Positions 20,528-30,313 of a stretch of DNA of 64,000 nt are shown in pieces. The DNA is taken from the NCBI GenBank assembly GCA_002721105.1, contig PBJL01000015.1, positions 19,580-83,579 of the forward strand. The letters run 5' to 3'. The notes beneath the pieces were generated by a model, which saw nothing but the letters and a program-made list of their open reading frames with translations, made no database searches and was not told the DNA's origin. The stretch is from Acidiferrobacteraceae bacterium. Its GTDB lineage: Bacteria; Pseudomonadota; Gammaproteobacteria; Arenicellales; UBA868. Numbering within the stretch: the stretch's first letter is position 1; each line of letters opens with the position of its first letter. A program made the position numbers and the translations under genes.

Positions 20528-20986
20528 CTAATAAATCTGCAATATTACTTGCAACAAAAGATTTGTGTATAAGCCAGCAACTATATCATCTCCGACTATC
20601 CCATAACTACCTGAAAATTTCCGGTCGATCCAATTGATAGGAGGCGGTTTGACAATATCCATAAAACGAAAAATTACAAATGCCATTGCCAAATTTTGCC
20701 AAGTAATGGGTACAAACATCATTGCAACAATGAAACCCACTATCTCATCAATCACTATTGAAGGATGATCAATCTTTGTCAAATCATGGCTGAATTCTTT
20801 GATTACAAAAATTGACATACACAAAATAAATATTACTATCAAGATCCATATGTGAACTGGCATCAATTGGGAAAATAAAACAAGAGGTATCCCAAAAAGT
20901 GTACCTACGGTGCCCGGAGCAATTGGAGACAATCCAGCACCAAACCCTGTAGCAAGCCACCAATGCCATTGCTTTTTACCCTGCAT
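20528..20986 (-). CDS. pgpA: Phosphatidylglycerophosphatase A
   Basis: PgpA removes phosphate from phosphatidylglycerophosphate in the inner membrane to give phosphatidylglycerol. The 152-residue protein begins in the family style (GFGAGLSPIAPGTVGTLFGIPL). It carries the acidic IVIDEIVGF motif and RFMDIVKPPPINWIDR, plus several hydrophobic helices. It is the last gene of the nrdR-ribD-ribE-ribBA-nusB-thiL-pgpA series, 50 bases after thiL. Confidence 0.96.
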   Translation of the reverse strand: MQGKKQWHWWLATGFGAGLSPIAPGTVGTLFGIPLVLFSQLMPVHIWILIVIFILCMSIFVIKEFSHDLTKIDHPSIVIDEIVGFIVAMMFVPITWQNLAMAFVIFRFMDIVKPPPINWIDRKFSGSYGIVGDDIVAGLYTNLLLQVILQIY

Positions 20987-21036
20987 TATCTATCGAATCT
21001 CTAGGAATTAATTCCAATTACGTGTGACTAGCAGTA

Positions 21037-22002
21037 TTACCAATTATGAAGATAACCCATTTTCGATATATCAACACGACGATCATTTAAATCAAAAACT
21101 CTAATCCCCGGGTTAGAATCTATAATGCCAATTGCTGTCACATTTGTATCAACTTCTTCTATGAGCGTTTCAAAAAGATTACCTTTTTCGGGTGGCACAG
21201 TGAAGCATAACTCATAATCATCACCGCCAGACAACGCAAACTTAGTACAATCCCTCCTAGAATAACTCTGGAGAGCGGCAACATTAATAGGTATTTTATC
21301 CTCATAAAGCAGGCCTCCTAGGTCACCACTTTGACTCAGAATATGGTCAAGATCCGCCATGAGACCGTCAGAGATATCAATTATCGATGTGGCCACTGAC
21401 CGCAGCTTATCTCCTAATAATATTCGCGGTTCAGGCCACATTAATTTCTTTAAAAAAATATTATTTCTATCACGGAAAGAGATCTCTCCACGTCGTGCAA
21501 GATCTAATCCAAGTGCGGCATCACCCAATGTACCACTAACATATATTGTATCTCCTGCACACGCGCCAGACCGAGAAGAAGCTTGACCCTTTGTTACCCA
21601 CCCACCGACAGTGGCTGTCATGCTTAGTGGGCCACAGCTAGTATCACCACCTACTAGCGCAACTTTAAATCGGTCAGCTAATCCAAGAAAACCTCGCGCG
21701 AATTCACCAACCCATTGCTCATGTAGATCTGGGGGTAAAACTAAATTTAGTGTCACCCAACTTGGATTCGCGCTCATAGCTGCCAAGTCACTCAAATTGA
21801 CTGCAAGGGTTTTATGCCCTAACGATGAGGCGGCCTGTTCTCTCGAAAAATGGATTCCTTCTACCAAAGTATCCGTAGCAACAACCAGTTCTTTGCCTTT
21901 TTCTACCGATAAAACAGCGGCATCGTCGCCAATACCTATTCTGATATTGTCAGATTGGTTAGCTCGCACGAAATATCGTTCAATTAACTCAAACTCATTC
22001 AT
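21037..22002 (-). CDS. thiL: Thiamine-monophosphate kinase
   Basis: ThiL phosphorylates thiamine monophosphate to thiamine diphosphate. The 321 residues show the PurM-like fold: GIGDDAAVL near residue 23, ATDTLVEGIHF, HKTLAVNLSDLAAMSANP, VGGDTSCGPL and IDISDGLMADL. Length is normal. It lies between nusB and pgpA as in other gammaproteobacteria, with a 59-base gap from nusB. Confidence 0.97.
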   Translation of the reverse strand: MNEFELIERYFVRANQSDNIRIGIGDDAAVLSVEKGKELVVATDTLVEGIHFSREQAASSLGHKTLAVNLSDLAAMSANPSWVTLNLVLPPDLHEQWVGEFARGFLGLADRFKVALVGGDTSCGPLSMTATVGGWVTKGQASSRSGACAGDTIYVSGTLGDAALGLDLARRGEISFRDRNNIFLKKLMWPEPRILLGDKLRSVATSIIDISDGLMADLDHILSQSGDLGGLLYEDKIPINVAALQSYSRRDCTKFALSGGDDYELCFTVPPEKGNLFETLIEEVDTNVTAIGIIDSNPGIRVFDLNDRRVDISKMGYLHNW

Positions 22003-22061
22003 TTTTTCAACAACAATATAAGCTCAGGTTTATTTTTTGTGAGAAAAAGCGCAATATTTAA

Positions 22062-22490
22062 CTAAGTTAAGTTTTTCTCTGTACTTCTACACAATATATG
22101 GCATCGATCTAAGACGCCATTTATAAATCTATATCCTTCCTCTGCACCAAAAGCATGAGACAAACGTAATGCCTCATCCAAAACCACACTAGTTGGTATG
22201 TTTGGGCAAAACTGTAATTCATAAACTGCTAATCGCAAAATAGTACGCTCAATATGATCAACAGTTGAGAGGCCTCTGTCCATACATTGCTCTAATAGGG
22301 TATCAAGTTGACAAACAGATTTTGGGACTCCATAAACTAACTCATTGAAATATTCGCGGTCTACGCCTTTTAAGCCCCAATCATCAATAAAACTATCCTC
22401 GGCTCCATCCACAAATTCGCCGGTTAACTCCCATCTATACAAAGCTTGGAGCGCTCCCCTCCGCGCCATATGTCTGCTACTGCTAGGCAC
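22062..22490 (-). CDS. nusB: Transcription antitermination factor NusB
   Basis: NusB pairs with NusE (S10) on boxA RNA in rRNA antitermination complexes. The 142-residue all-helical protein has family blocks ARRGALQALYRWEL, DRGLSTVDHIERTILRLAVYEL and IPTSVVLDEALRLSHAFGAEEGYRFINGVLD. It begins two bases after ribBA ends. Usually ribH sits between the two, and here it is absent. Confidence 0.97.
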   Translation of the reverse strand: MPSSSRHMARRGALQALYRWELTGEFVDGAEDSFIDDWGLKGVDREYFNELVYGVPKSVCQLDTLLEQCMDRGLSTVDHIERTILRLAVYELQFCPNIPTSVVLDEALRLSHAFGAEEGYRFINGVLDRCHILCRSTEKNLT

Positions 22491-22492
22491 CT

Positions 22493-23602
22493 TTATTGCT
22501 CTTCTGGATAATCAATGTATTGAAGAACTTTGATGCCAAACCCAGATAACGCATGAGTTTTTTTAGGTGTACCCAAAACGCGAACTTTCTGGATCTTTAG
22601 ATCGGACAGAATCTGGCTACCTGCACCGATCATGCGTAGCTCACCATTATGATCATCATTTGTAATTTCATCATGAAGTCTACGTTTTAAAGTATTAACA
22701 TCATCAGAATACTGTAACAAAACAACAACCCCAGCTCCTTCTTTTACAATACGAGCCAACGCTGAATCAACACTCCACGACTCTGTTCCTCGCGCGACAG
22801 ACAGCGCGTCATAAACACCTCTATGGCTATGTACACGCACTAGCGTTGATTTAGTTGATTTAATATTCCCATACACCAACGCCATATGAATTTTTTTTAG
22901 CTCTTTATCTTCATAAATAAAACCACGGAATTCACCTTGTCGAGTGTTTATTATGCTGTCATCAACTCGGACGACAGTAGGTTGGACACTTAATCGATAT
23001 TTAATTAAATCAGCGATTGTACCAATACGAATATCATGTATTTTTCCAAAACGGATTAAATCTGGCAAACGAGCCATAGAGCCATCATCATTCAATATCT
23101 CACATATCACGCTTGCAGGCTCAAGGCCGGAGATAGTTGCTAAATCGACCCCTGCCTCGGTGTGACCGGCACGAGTAAGCACTCCGCCTGGCTGAGCCAT
23201 GACCGGGAAAACATGTCCGGGCGTTACAATCTCATTGTGGGTAGAATCTGCCGCGATAGCTCTCTCAATAGTAATTGCACGATCCTGGGCCGAAATACCA
23301 GTACTAATATCCTCAGCAGCATCAATCGAGACAGTAAAATTAGTTGAATATTTAGCATTATTATGGCTTACCATCAGTGGCAGTTGTAACTGAAGGCATC
23401 GCTCCTCGGTCAAAGTTAAACAAATCAATCCACGACCTTTTGATGCCATAAAATTTATAGCCTCCGGGGTCACACAACTAGCGGCAATCACAAGATCGCC
23501 TTCATTTTCGCGCTCTTCATCGTCAACCAAGATAACCATCTTTCCGGCTTTATAGTCGTCTAAGATTTGTTCGATAGAACTAACTTTTAAATCGTGTTTC
23601 AT
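22493..23602 (-). CDS. ribBA: 3,4-dihydroxy-2-butanone-4-phosphate synthase fused to a degenerate GTP cyclohydrolase II-like domain
   Basis: The first ~200 of 369 residues are RibB, which makes the four-carbon riboflavin precursor from ribulose 5-phosphate: [30 protein letters not shown] and IRFGKIH. The second half has the RibA fold, but at the place of the zinc-binding RxHSxCxTGD motif it reads [12 protein letters not shown], without the conserved cysteines. GTP cyclohydrolase activity is therefore unlikely, as in other ribB-X genes. It overlaps ribE by 4 bases and abuts nusB. Confidence 0.93.
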   Translation of the reverse strand: MKHDLKVSSIEQILDDYKAGKMVILVDDEERENEGDLVIAASCVTPEAINFMASKGRGLICLTLTEERCLQLQLPLMVSHNNAKYSTNFTVSIDAAEDISTGISAQDRAITIERAIAADSTHNEIVTPGHVFPVMAQPGGVLTRAGHTEAGVDLATISGLEPASVICEILNDDGSMARLPDLIRFGKIHDIRIGTIADLIKYRLSVQPTVVRVDDSIINTRQGEFRGFIYEDKELKKIHMALVYGNIKSTKSTLVRVHSHRGVYDALSVARGTESWSVDSALARIVKEGAGVVVLLQYSDDVNTLKRRLHDEITNDDHNGELRMIGAGSQILSDLKIQKVRVLGTPKKTHALSGFGIKVLQYIDYPEEQ

Positions 23603-24207
23603 TTTTCCTTCAACCTAATTAACCGATCAATGTATCGAGCAATTTGATCAAATTCGATGTGAACGTGATCCCCAATAGTGAGGTTTGATAAAGTTGTTAC
23701 TCTTAAAGTGTGTGGAATACAATTTACATCGAAGTCAAAATATTTAAACCCATCGCTAACCTCATTCACAGTTAGACTCACGCCATCCAAACAAATTGAA
23801 CCTTTTTTTGCAACTAAACCTGCAAAACTATGATGGCAACGGAAAGTCATTCTCAAAGATCCATCGATATTTTTACTATCCACAACTTTCCCTAATGTAT
23901 CAACATGCCCAGTTATGAGGTGCCCTCCAATTCTTTCGGATCCGTGCATAGCAGGTTCTATATTCACCATGTCACCTTGGGTTAATGCTCCAAACTGAGT
24001 ACAACTCAATGTTTCCGCTGATACATCAAAGGACAAATCATTATCTTTGATGTTTACAACAGTCAGGCACACGCCACTGACAGATATGCTATCACCAATC
24101 TTTACATCTTGGATGAGATTCTCCAATTTTACCGAAATAAGTAACTCGCCGCCTTGTGGAGCACAATTACTCAATATGCCTACAGTCTCGACTATTCCTG
24201 TGAACAT
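23599..24207 (-). CDS. ribE: Riboflavin synthase (alpha chain)
   Basis: This enzyme dismutates two 6,7-dimethyl-8-ribityllumazine molecules to riboflavin. The ATG at 24207 gives MFTGIVETVG, the standard N terminus, and 202 residues. Two lumazine-binding barrels are visible: one with ISVSGVCLTVV near residue 40, and a repeat with ICLDGVSLTVNEV near residue 137. The frame is open further upstream, but that stretch overlaps ribD. ribBA overlaps its end, so translation is probably coupled. Confidence 0.97.
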   Translation of the reverse strand: MFTGIVETVGILSNCAPQGGELLISVKLENLIQDVKIGDSISVSGVCLTVVNIKDNDLSFDVSAETLSCTQFGALTQGDMVNIEPAMHGSERIGGHLITGHVDTLGKVVDSKNIDGSLRMTFRCHHSFAGLVAKKGSICLDGVSLTVNEVSDGFKYFDFDVNCIPHTLRVTTLSNLTIGDHVHIEFDQIARYIDRLIRLKEK

Positions 24208-24211
24208 ATTG

Positions 24212-25312
24212 TTATATGGGGTTTTCCGGCCTGAGACGTAACCGAATATCGCGGCCAAAATGCGTGATTTCTTTAATACTTAATTCAATTCTATCAGCGA
24301 TGTTATCAATTCTCGGCAAATAGAACATCCCGCTAGACTTGCTCCCCAAAATATCCGGCGACAGATAAATTAAATACTCATCTACTAAATTAGTGTTAGC
24401 AAAACTTCCTGCTAATGTCGCACCGGATTCTATCAAGACATCATTGCACTGCCTTGTTCCAAGTTCTTTAACAATAGACTCAAGGTCTACTTGATCATTT
24501 TCACCGGGAAGGCATATTGTTTCTGTCTGCTCGCCAAAACTAATCTGGTCAAGCTGCTTACTTGCGCTATTTACCAACAATATCTCTCCATTCTCCGTGA
24601 ATAATGATGCATCGGGCTTAATTCGTGCATCACTATCAAGAATGACGCGAATCGGCTGCACAACGTCCTCATCTATTCGGGCATTCAACAGTGGATCATC
24701 CGCTAGAATTGTCCCTATTCCGGCAATGATAGCAGAGCTATTGGCTCTCCAATGATGAACATCGGTTCGAGATTCAGCTGATGTAATCCATTTACTACTT
24801 CCATCCGGCGCTGCGGTTCGCCCATCAATGGTTGCTGCCATTTTCAACCTTACAAAAGGCATTCCTGTAAGCATTCGTTTGATAAAGCCCTCATTCAGTT
24901 CTTTAGCCTGATCAAAGCCAATACCAATACTTAATTGAATCCCCGCGTCCCTGAGTGCTGCTATACCTTTTCCAGCGACATCTGGATTTGGATCTTCCAT
25001 TGCAATCACAACACGTCGAATACCAGAATCCATTAATGCCGTAACGCATGGTCCGGTTCGACCCTTATGAACGCATGGCTCTAGATTTACATATAGGGTA
25101 GCACCTTCTGCTTTATCTCCAGCGCTCTTTAAGGCATTAATCTCTGCATGTGGTTGACCCGCATGTCTATGCCAGCCTTCGGCAATAATATTCTCATCGT
25201 GACAGATAACAGCGCCAACCTTCGGGTTTGGTTTTGTAGTATAGGATCCACGTTCCGCCAATTTAAGCGCTCTTTCCATCATCTTCACATCTAGAAAATC
25301 ATGGCTGTTCAT
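24212..25312 (-). CDS. ribD: Bifunctional riboflavin deaminase/reductase RibD
   Basis: This 366-residue fusion deaminates and then reduces the pyrimidine intermediate. The N-terminal deaminase has the zinc motif HAEINAL and PCVHKGRTGPC. The C-terminal reductase part contains RLKMAATIDGRTAAPDGSSKWITS and GIGTILADDPLLNAR. It overlaps nrdR by 4 bases and ends 4 bases before ribE, so the cluster is an operon. Confidence 0.97.
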   Translation of the reverse strand: MNSHDFLDVKMMERALKLAERGSYTTKPNPKVGAVICHDENIIAEGWHRHAGQPHAEINALKSAGDKAEGATLYVNLEPCVHKGRTGPCVTALMDSGIRRVVIAMEDPNPDVAGKGIAALRDAGIQLSIGIGFDQAKELNEGFIKRMLTGMPFVRLKMAATIDGRTAAPDGSSKWITSAESRTDVHHWRANSSAIIAGIGTILADDPLLNARIDEDVVQPIRVILDSDARIKPDASLFTENGEILLVNSASKQLDQISFGEQTETICLPGENDQVDLESIVKELGTRQCNDVLIESGATLAGSFANTNLVDEYLIYLSPDILGSKSSGMFYLPRIDNIADRIELSIKEITHFGRDIRLRLRPENPI

Positions 25313-25833
25313 TTTTTTATACTACGTGTGCGACGTATAAAATTGAGAAGTGACAGCTGTTTAAAGTCTCCTTCCGTATCCTGTATTGCCTGAAATCTAT
25401 CTACTTCTTTACCAAACTCTGCCACATCTTGAAAACTCAAATACACCGATGCGTATCTTATGTATGCGACTTCGTCAAGATCACGCAAACCATCCATAAC
25501 CTCTTTTCCAATTTGCTTGGAAGTAACTTCTCTCTCACCCGCGAGTCTAACTTTCTTTGCAATATTGCCAACTAAACTCTCTAACTGATCTAACCCTACC
25601 GGTCTTTTCTCTAACGCTCGAAGTATCCCGCGACGTAACTTTTCGTTACTCCATGCCTCTCTTCGCCCATCGCTTTTCAGAACCCTTGGTTGATCTAAAA
25701 AGACACGCTCAAATGTCGTGAATCGATGGTGACAATCGCGACATTCACGACGTCGGCGAACAGAATCCCCATTATCGCTAAGGCGAGAATCAACTACTCG
25801 TGTTTCTTCAGAGTAGCAGCTAGGGCAACGCAT
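25309..25833 (-). CDS. nrdR: Transcriptional repressor NrdR
   Basis: NrdR represses ribonucleotide reductase genes in response to ATP/dATP. The 174 residues have a zinc ribbon with Cys3, Cys6, Cys31 and Cys34 (CPSC...CRDC), the conserved RRRREC stretch and an ATP-cone domain starting near VLKSDGRREAW. It is the first gene of the rib-nus operon, 95 bases from the end of secF. Confidence 0.97.
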   Translation of the reverse strand: MRCPSCYSEETRVVDSRLSDNGDSVRRRRECRDCHHRFTTFERVFLDQPRVLKSDGRREAWSNEKLRRGILRALEKRPVGLDQLESLVGNIAKKVRLAGEREVTSKQIGKEVMDGLRDLDEVAYIRYASVYLSFQDVAEFGKEVDRFQAIQDTEGDFKQLSLLNFIRRTRSIKK

Positions 25834-25927
25834 AATGGTAATATTTAAAGAGCATGTTAAGATCCAAAAAAACCATTACTTTTACGGCGTGGCGCAAAAA
25901 CAGCAGTTGTGGCAACACCACTTCATA

Positions 25928-26932
25928 TTAAAGATCTTGCTCTGAGGCTGGATCTTCCTTTTTAACTGGAATCATATTTGTCCTTGAGATCCCTAAACCA
26001 AGAACTACAGGACTGGCGACAAAAATTGACGAATAAGTGCCGACCAATATTCCTACAAACAATGCTATAGCAAAACCTTTTATCACTTCGCCACCTAATA
26101 CTAACAGCGTAATAACAACTAATAGAGTTGTCAAAGAGGTAAGGATAGTTCTAGGTAATGTTTGATTAATTGATTGGTTCATAACCTCCGTCGAATTACT
26201 CGTACGCATTCGTCGGAAATTTTCTCGGATCCTATCAAATACAACGATAGTATCATTAAGCGAATAACCGATAACTGCCAATAAAGCTGCTAAAACCGGT
26301 AGCGAAAAATCTAGTCCAAAAATAGAAAAAACTCCGACTGTAATAAGGACATCATGCACAAGTGCAGCAACTGCTCCAAGCGAAAAACGCCACTCGAACC
26401 GCCATGCAACATATATCAAAATCCCGATCAAAGCATAAATCATTGCTAACCCACCTTTTTCAGTCAATTCATCTCCTACCTGTGGGCCAACAAATTCAAC
26501 ACGTCTCATCTGCACTTTACAATCTTGAATGTCGTTACTCGAAATACATCGCTGTACCGTCCCTCTTGAATCCTCTGCGATCTTTTCAGAAAATGGGGAT
26601 CTTAAAGTTTCCATTACATCGCTACTAATCGAGACACTATTCTGAACAGAGCGCACTGGAATCCGAATCAATATGTCTTTCGCTGTACCAAAATATTGAA
26701 CTTGAGCATCACTAAAACCTGCGTCTTGTAGTTGGCTCCTAACTTTCGAAACTTCGACCGTTTGTTGATACGAAACTTCTACCAGAGTACCGCCGGTAAA
26801 ATCAATTCCAAAATTAAGCCCTTTAATAGCTATTGATGCAATACCGACAACAATTATTATTGCAGAAATAATTGCAGCGAGTCGTCGCTTTCCAAGAAAA
26901 TCTATCTTAGTGTTGTGTTTAACGAATTCCAT
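25928..26932 (-). CDS. secF: Protein translocase subunit SecF
   Basis: SecF, with SecD and YajC, uses the proton gradient to pull proteins across the inner membrane. The 334 residues include GLNFGIDFTGGTLVEV after the first membrane helix, a periplasmic domain and five more helices with GYSLNDTIVVFDRIREN. An unusual feature is a periplasmic insertion holding two cysteines (VQRCISSNDIQDCKVQ) that may form a disulfide. It overlaps secD by one base. Confidence 0.97.
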   Translation of the reverse strand: MEFVKHNTKIDFLGKRRLAAIISAIIIVVGIASIAIKGLNFGIDFTGGTLVEVSYQQTVEVSKVRSQLQDAGFSDAQVQYFGTAKDILIRIPVRSVQNSVSISSDVMETLRSPFSEKIAEDSRGTVQRCISSNDIQDCKVQMRRVEFVGPQVGDELTEKGGLAMIYALIGILIYVAWRFEWRFSLGAVAALVHDVLITVGVFSIFGLDFSLPVLAALLAVIGYSLNDTIVVFDRIRENFRRMRTSNSTEVMNQSINQTLPRTILTSLTTLLVVITLLVLGGEVIKGFAIALFVGILVGTYSSIFVASPVVLGLGISRTNMIPVKKEDPASEQDL

Positions 26933-28818
26933 TAAATTTTGAGCTCCTTAACCTTGCGTCGACCATAGGTTAAATTCACTAGTCCGCGGGTAAAGAAAAT
27001 AGCGGTAAATAATGAAGTTACGATCCCTATACTCAAAGTTACTGCGAATCCCTTAATAGGGCCAGTGCCAAAATTAAATAAAACAATCGATGCAATTAAG
27101 GTAGTGACGTTGGCGTCCAGAATTGTTGAAAATGCTTTTTCGTATCCTGAATGTATACTGGCTTGCGGTGAGTTCCCATTTCGCAGTTCCTCACGGATCC
27201 GTTCAAAAATTAACACATTCGCATCAACAGCCATTCCGACAGTCAAGACGATACCAGCAACCCCGGGAAGCGTTAATGTGGCCTGAAAAACAGACAAAAC
27301 CGCTACCAATAAAATTAAATTTACTGCTAGTGCGGTGTTTGCTAATAAACCGAAAACACGGTAGTACAGGCCCATAAATACTAATACCAATAAGAATCCG
27401 ATAAGAACCGAGCGAACCCCTTGATCGATATTAGCTTTTCCAAGACTTGGGCCAACCGTTCGTTCTTCAATGATTTCTACCGGCGCCGCCAGTGAGCCTG
27501 CTCGCAAAAGTAGAGCGAGATCGCGCGCCTCCATTACACTGTCTAGACCCTCAATTTGGAAGCGCTTACCAAGCTGATCTCGTATGACTGGAGCAGTAAT
27601 CACTTCTTCGATACGCTCCCTTGATTTAACTACTTTTCCATCGGAATCTAAAATAGGATTTCCGTTGGCATCAGTTTTTACTTGCGACCGAATTTCGATG
27701 TATACAACTGCCATACGATTACCAACATTATCGCCTGTAACACGTTGATTAATTCTCGCGCCTACAGCATCTAGTGAAATACTGACAATTGCCCCTCCAC
27801 TCTGAGAGTCAATACTTGCAGCAGCATCAACGATATTATCACCAGAATAAAGTAGTCTTTTATCCAGTAAAATCGGTCTACCATCACGCATTCGATACAA
27901 TTTGGAACCAGGAGGAACTTTTCCCGCGATGGCGGCATCAAGGCTATGTTCTTCATCGACCAGCATTGTCTCAAGTGTAGCTGTTCGACCTAGAATTCTT
28001 TTAGCTCGCGCTGTATCTTGCACTCCTGGCAGTTGAACAACGATTCGTTCGTCACCCTGCCGCTGCACTACCGGCTCAGCGACCCCGAGTTCATCGATTC
28101 TATTTCGGAGAGCAGTAATATTTTGCTGAATTGCAAACTCCCGAAGCGCGCTCCGCTCAGAATCAATGAGCTTTGCACTCAACCATAGAGTATCTCCTCT
28201 AGCTATTTCAGTTACATCTAATCCTGGCAATTGTTTTTTTATTGCCTTCTTGGCGGTTGCACCTGTACCTACTTCTCGTAGTTGCACTTCAATACTTCCC
28301 TCTGGCACACGTCGTATTCCGTCATAACGGATTTTCTCATCTCGCAAAATCTTTCTTACATCAGAAAGATATCGCTCTTCTGCTCTACGCATCACGCTAT
28401 CCATATCAACTTCCATTAGGAAATGAACTCCACCTCTTAGATCTAAACCTAAATACATTGGTTTAGCGCCAGATGAGATCAACCAATCTGGTGCCGCCGG
28501 AATAAGTGTTAGCGCGATGGTATAACGATTGTCTAATTCTCGTTCTAGAAGATCCCGAGCTTTGAGCTGACTATCAGAATCTGAAAACCGAAGCTTAAGA
28601 TTATTTCCCTCAAAAACTGCCGCCTTTGGTCTCAATCCTTCTTTTGTCAAAGAATTTAACACTTGGTCAAATTCTGATGCTTCGATTGTCAAGCCTCGCG
28701 CACCTCGAATTTGAATCCCAGGATCATCACCAAAAAGGTTCGGAATCGCATAGAAAAATCCAGGGATAACGACTAAAACAATAATCGCCCACTTCCACCA
28801 TGAATAGTGATTTAACAT
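26932..28818 (-). CDS. secD: Protein translocase subunit SecD
   Basis: This is the 628-residue partner of SecF. It has an N-terminal membrane helix, a large periplasmic P1 domain (starting GLDLRGGVHFLMEVD) and the SecDF C-terminal six-helix block with GMAVDANVLIFERIREEL. Length is as expected for gammaproteobacteria. It lies in the queA-tgt-yajC-secD-secF order, 7 bases after yajC. Confidence 0.98.
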   Translation of the reverse strand: MLNHYSWWKWAIIVLVVIPGFFYAIPNLFGDDPGIQIRGARGLTIEASEFDQVLNSLTKEGLRPKAAVFEGNNLKLRFSDSDSQLKARDLLERELDNRYTIALTLIPAAPDWLISSGAKPMYLGLDLRGGVHFLMEVDMDSVMRRAEERYLSDVRKILRDEKIRYDGIRRVPEGSIEVQLREVGTGATAKKAIKKQLPGLDVTEIARGDTLWLSAKLIDSERSALREFAIQQNITALRNRIDELGVAEPVVQRQGDERIVVQLPGVQDTARAKRILGRTATLETMLVDEEHSLDAAIAGKVPPGSKLYRMRDGRPILLDKRLLYSGDNIVDAAASIDSQSGGAIVSISLDAVGARINQRVTGDNVGNRMAVVYIEIRSQVKTDANGNPILDSDGKVVKSRERIEEVITAPVIRDQLGKRFQIEGLDSVMEARDLALLLRAGSLAAPVEIIEERTVGPSLGKANIDQGVRSVLIGFLLVLVFMGLYYRVFGLLANTALAVNLILLVAVLSVFQATLTLPGVAGIVLTVGMAVDANVLIFERIREELRNGNSPQASIHSGYEKAFSTILDANVTTLIASIVLFNFGTGPIKGFAVTLSIGIVTSLFTAIFFTRGLVNLTYGRRKVKELKI

Positions 28819-28825
28819 ATTTGCT

Positions 28826-29161
28826 TTACTTAGACGGTTTCGATGTCCCTTTGGGAGGCATCATCTGAGCCACTGCATGCCTTTGAACCCGTACATTTAC
28901 ACCTTCCGAAATTTCCATAGTCACGAAATTATCATCTACATTCGTCACTTTGCCCAACAGCCCTCCGTTGCTCGCTACCTCATCTCCAACTTTAATGGCT
29001 GCTACCATTGCCTTGTGCTGTTTCGCGCGCCGTTGTTGTGGTCGAATTAAAAGAAAATAGAACAAAACAAAAATTAATACTAGAGGGAGTAAACTGAACA
29101 AACTGCTACCGCCGGCCTCGCCAGTTTGCGCCCACGCATCAGAAATTAGAAAATTTGTCAT
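28826..29161 (-). CDS. yajC: Preprotein translocase subunit YajC
   Basis: The start is at the ATG at 29161 (111 residues, MTNFLISDAWAQ). The open frame reaches 29233, but that stretch overlaps tgt and looks non-coding. There is one membrane helix (LLPLVLIFVLFYFLLIRPQQRR), the RPQxxR motif and a small beta domain (VGDEVASNGGLLGKVTNV). It belongs to the SecDF-YajC complex. Confidence 0.96.
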   Translation of the reverse strand: MTNFLISDAWAQTGEAGGSSLFSLLPLVLIFVLFYFLLIRPQQRRAKQHKAMVAAIKVGDEVASNGGLLGKVTNVDDNFVTMEISEGVNVRVQRHAVAQMMPPKGTSKPSK

Positions 29162-29195
29162 AAAAAATCCAGTAATTATTTGAAAATCGTCGGAA

Positions 29196-30311
29196 TTATG
29201 CCACAAAATGTGATTTGTCGCCCCGCTTCTCAAAGAATTGCTTTACAAACAAGTCATAATTGCCGCATGCGATGGCGTGCCTAATCTCGCTCATCAGTCG
29301 CTGAAAAAAATAGAGATTATGCAAAGTGCAAAGTCTTAATCCTAAGGTTTCGCCTATAGTTAGCAGATGACGAATGTAGGAACGGCTATAATTTAAGCAT
29401 GCCGGGCAAGGGCATTCTTGATCGATTGGCTCGAGATTAGTCCTATTTTCCGCATTTCTGATCTTAACAATCCCAGTGCTAGTGTATAACCATCCATTTC
29501 GTGCATTTCTAGTGGGTATCACGCAATCAAACATATCTATCCCGTACTTAACAGCTACTACGATGTTCTCAGGTTTCCCGACACCCATCAGATAACGTGG
29601 TTGATTCCAAGGCATTAAGGGAGTAATGGAGTCAAGAATGCCGTACATTTCTTCAAGACCCTCTCCTACGGCTAGCCCGCCTAAAGCATAGCCGTCAAAA
29701 CCAATTTCTGTTAAAGCGCCAAGAGATTGGGTGCGCAAATCTTGATAAACACTCCCCTGCGCAATCCCAAATAATGCTTGTCCTGCATTATCATGATGCA
29801 TCTTGCAACGCTTTGCCCATCGCATAGATCGCTCCATAGAGATGGCTGCATCCTCTTTTGTTATTGGATAGGTAGTGCATTCATCAAAAACCATAGCAAT
29901 ATCTGAATTTAGATCGATTTGTACGTCGATGGACTTCTCTGGATTCAAAAATACTTTCTCACCAGTGATAGGAGATTTAAATAAAACACCTGATTCATCA
30001 AGTTTACGGTTAGTAGCCAAACTCCATACCTGGAATCCACCTGAATCTGTCAATATTGGATTATCCCACCCCATAAAATTATGCAAGCCTCCATGAGCTC
30101 TAATCAGATCGGAACCCGGTCTCAACATCAAATGGAATGTATTGCCTAGCACAATCTGAGAATTACTGTCTTTGACTTCCTGAGGAGATACTGATCGGAC
30201 AGCCGCCTGTGTTCCTACTGGCATAAAAGCAGGTGTCTCAACTAAGCCGTGTCTAAGAAATAATTTCCCTCGCCTAGCATAGCCATCACTTTTTACGATT
30301 TCAAATTTCAA
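29196..30311 (-). CDS. tgt: Queuine tRNA-ribosyltransferase
   Basis: Tgt exchanges guanine 34 for preQ1 in GU(N)-anticodon tRNAs. The 371 residues have the substrate-binding DSGGFQVWSL (Asp89), the nucleophile region GVGKPENIVVAVKYGIDMFDCVIPTRNARNG in two blocks, and the zinc site CPCPACLNYSRSYIRHL. Codon 95-96 reads VW where VF is usual, a minor change. It is paired with queA 2 bases upstream. Confidence 0.97.
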   Translation of the reverse strand: MKFEIVKSDGYARRGKLFLRHGLVETPAFMPVGTQAAVRSVSPQEVKDSNSQIVLGNTFHLMLRPGSDLIRAHGGLHNFMGWDNPILTDSGGFQVWSLATNRKLDESGVLFKSPITGEKVFLNPEKSIDVQIDLNSDIAMVFDECTTYPITKEDAAISMERSMRWAKRCKMHHDNAGQALFGIAQGSVYQDLRTQSLGALTEIGFDGYALGGLAVGEGLEEMYGILDSITPLMPWNQPRYLMGVGKPENIVVAVKYGIDMFDCVIPTRNARNGWLYTSTGIVKIRNAENRTNLEPIDQECPCPACLNYSRSYIRHLLTIGETLGLRLCTLHNLYFFQRLMSEIRHAIACGNYDLFVKQFFEKRGDKSHFVA

Positions 30312-30313
30312 AA

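Noticed and set aside
20456..20572. 38-codon plus-strand frame with a hydrophobic stretch between yajQ and pgpA
   Set aside because: No ribosome-binding site, overlaps the end of pgpA, no recognisable similarity.
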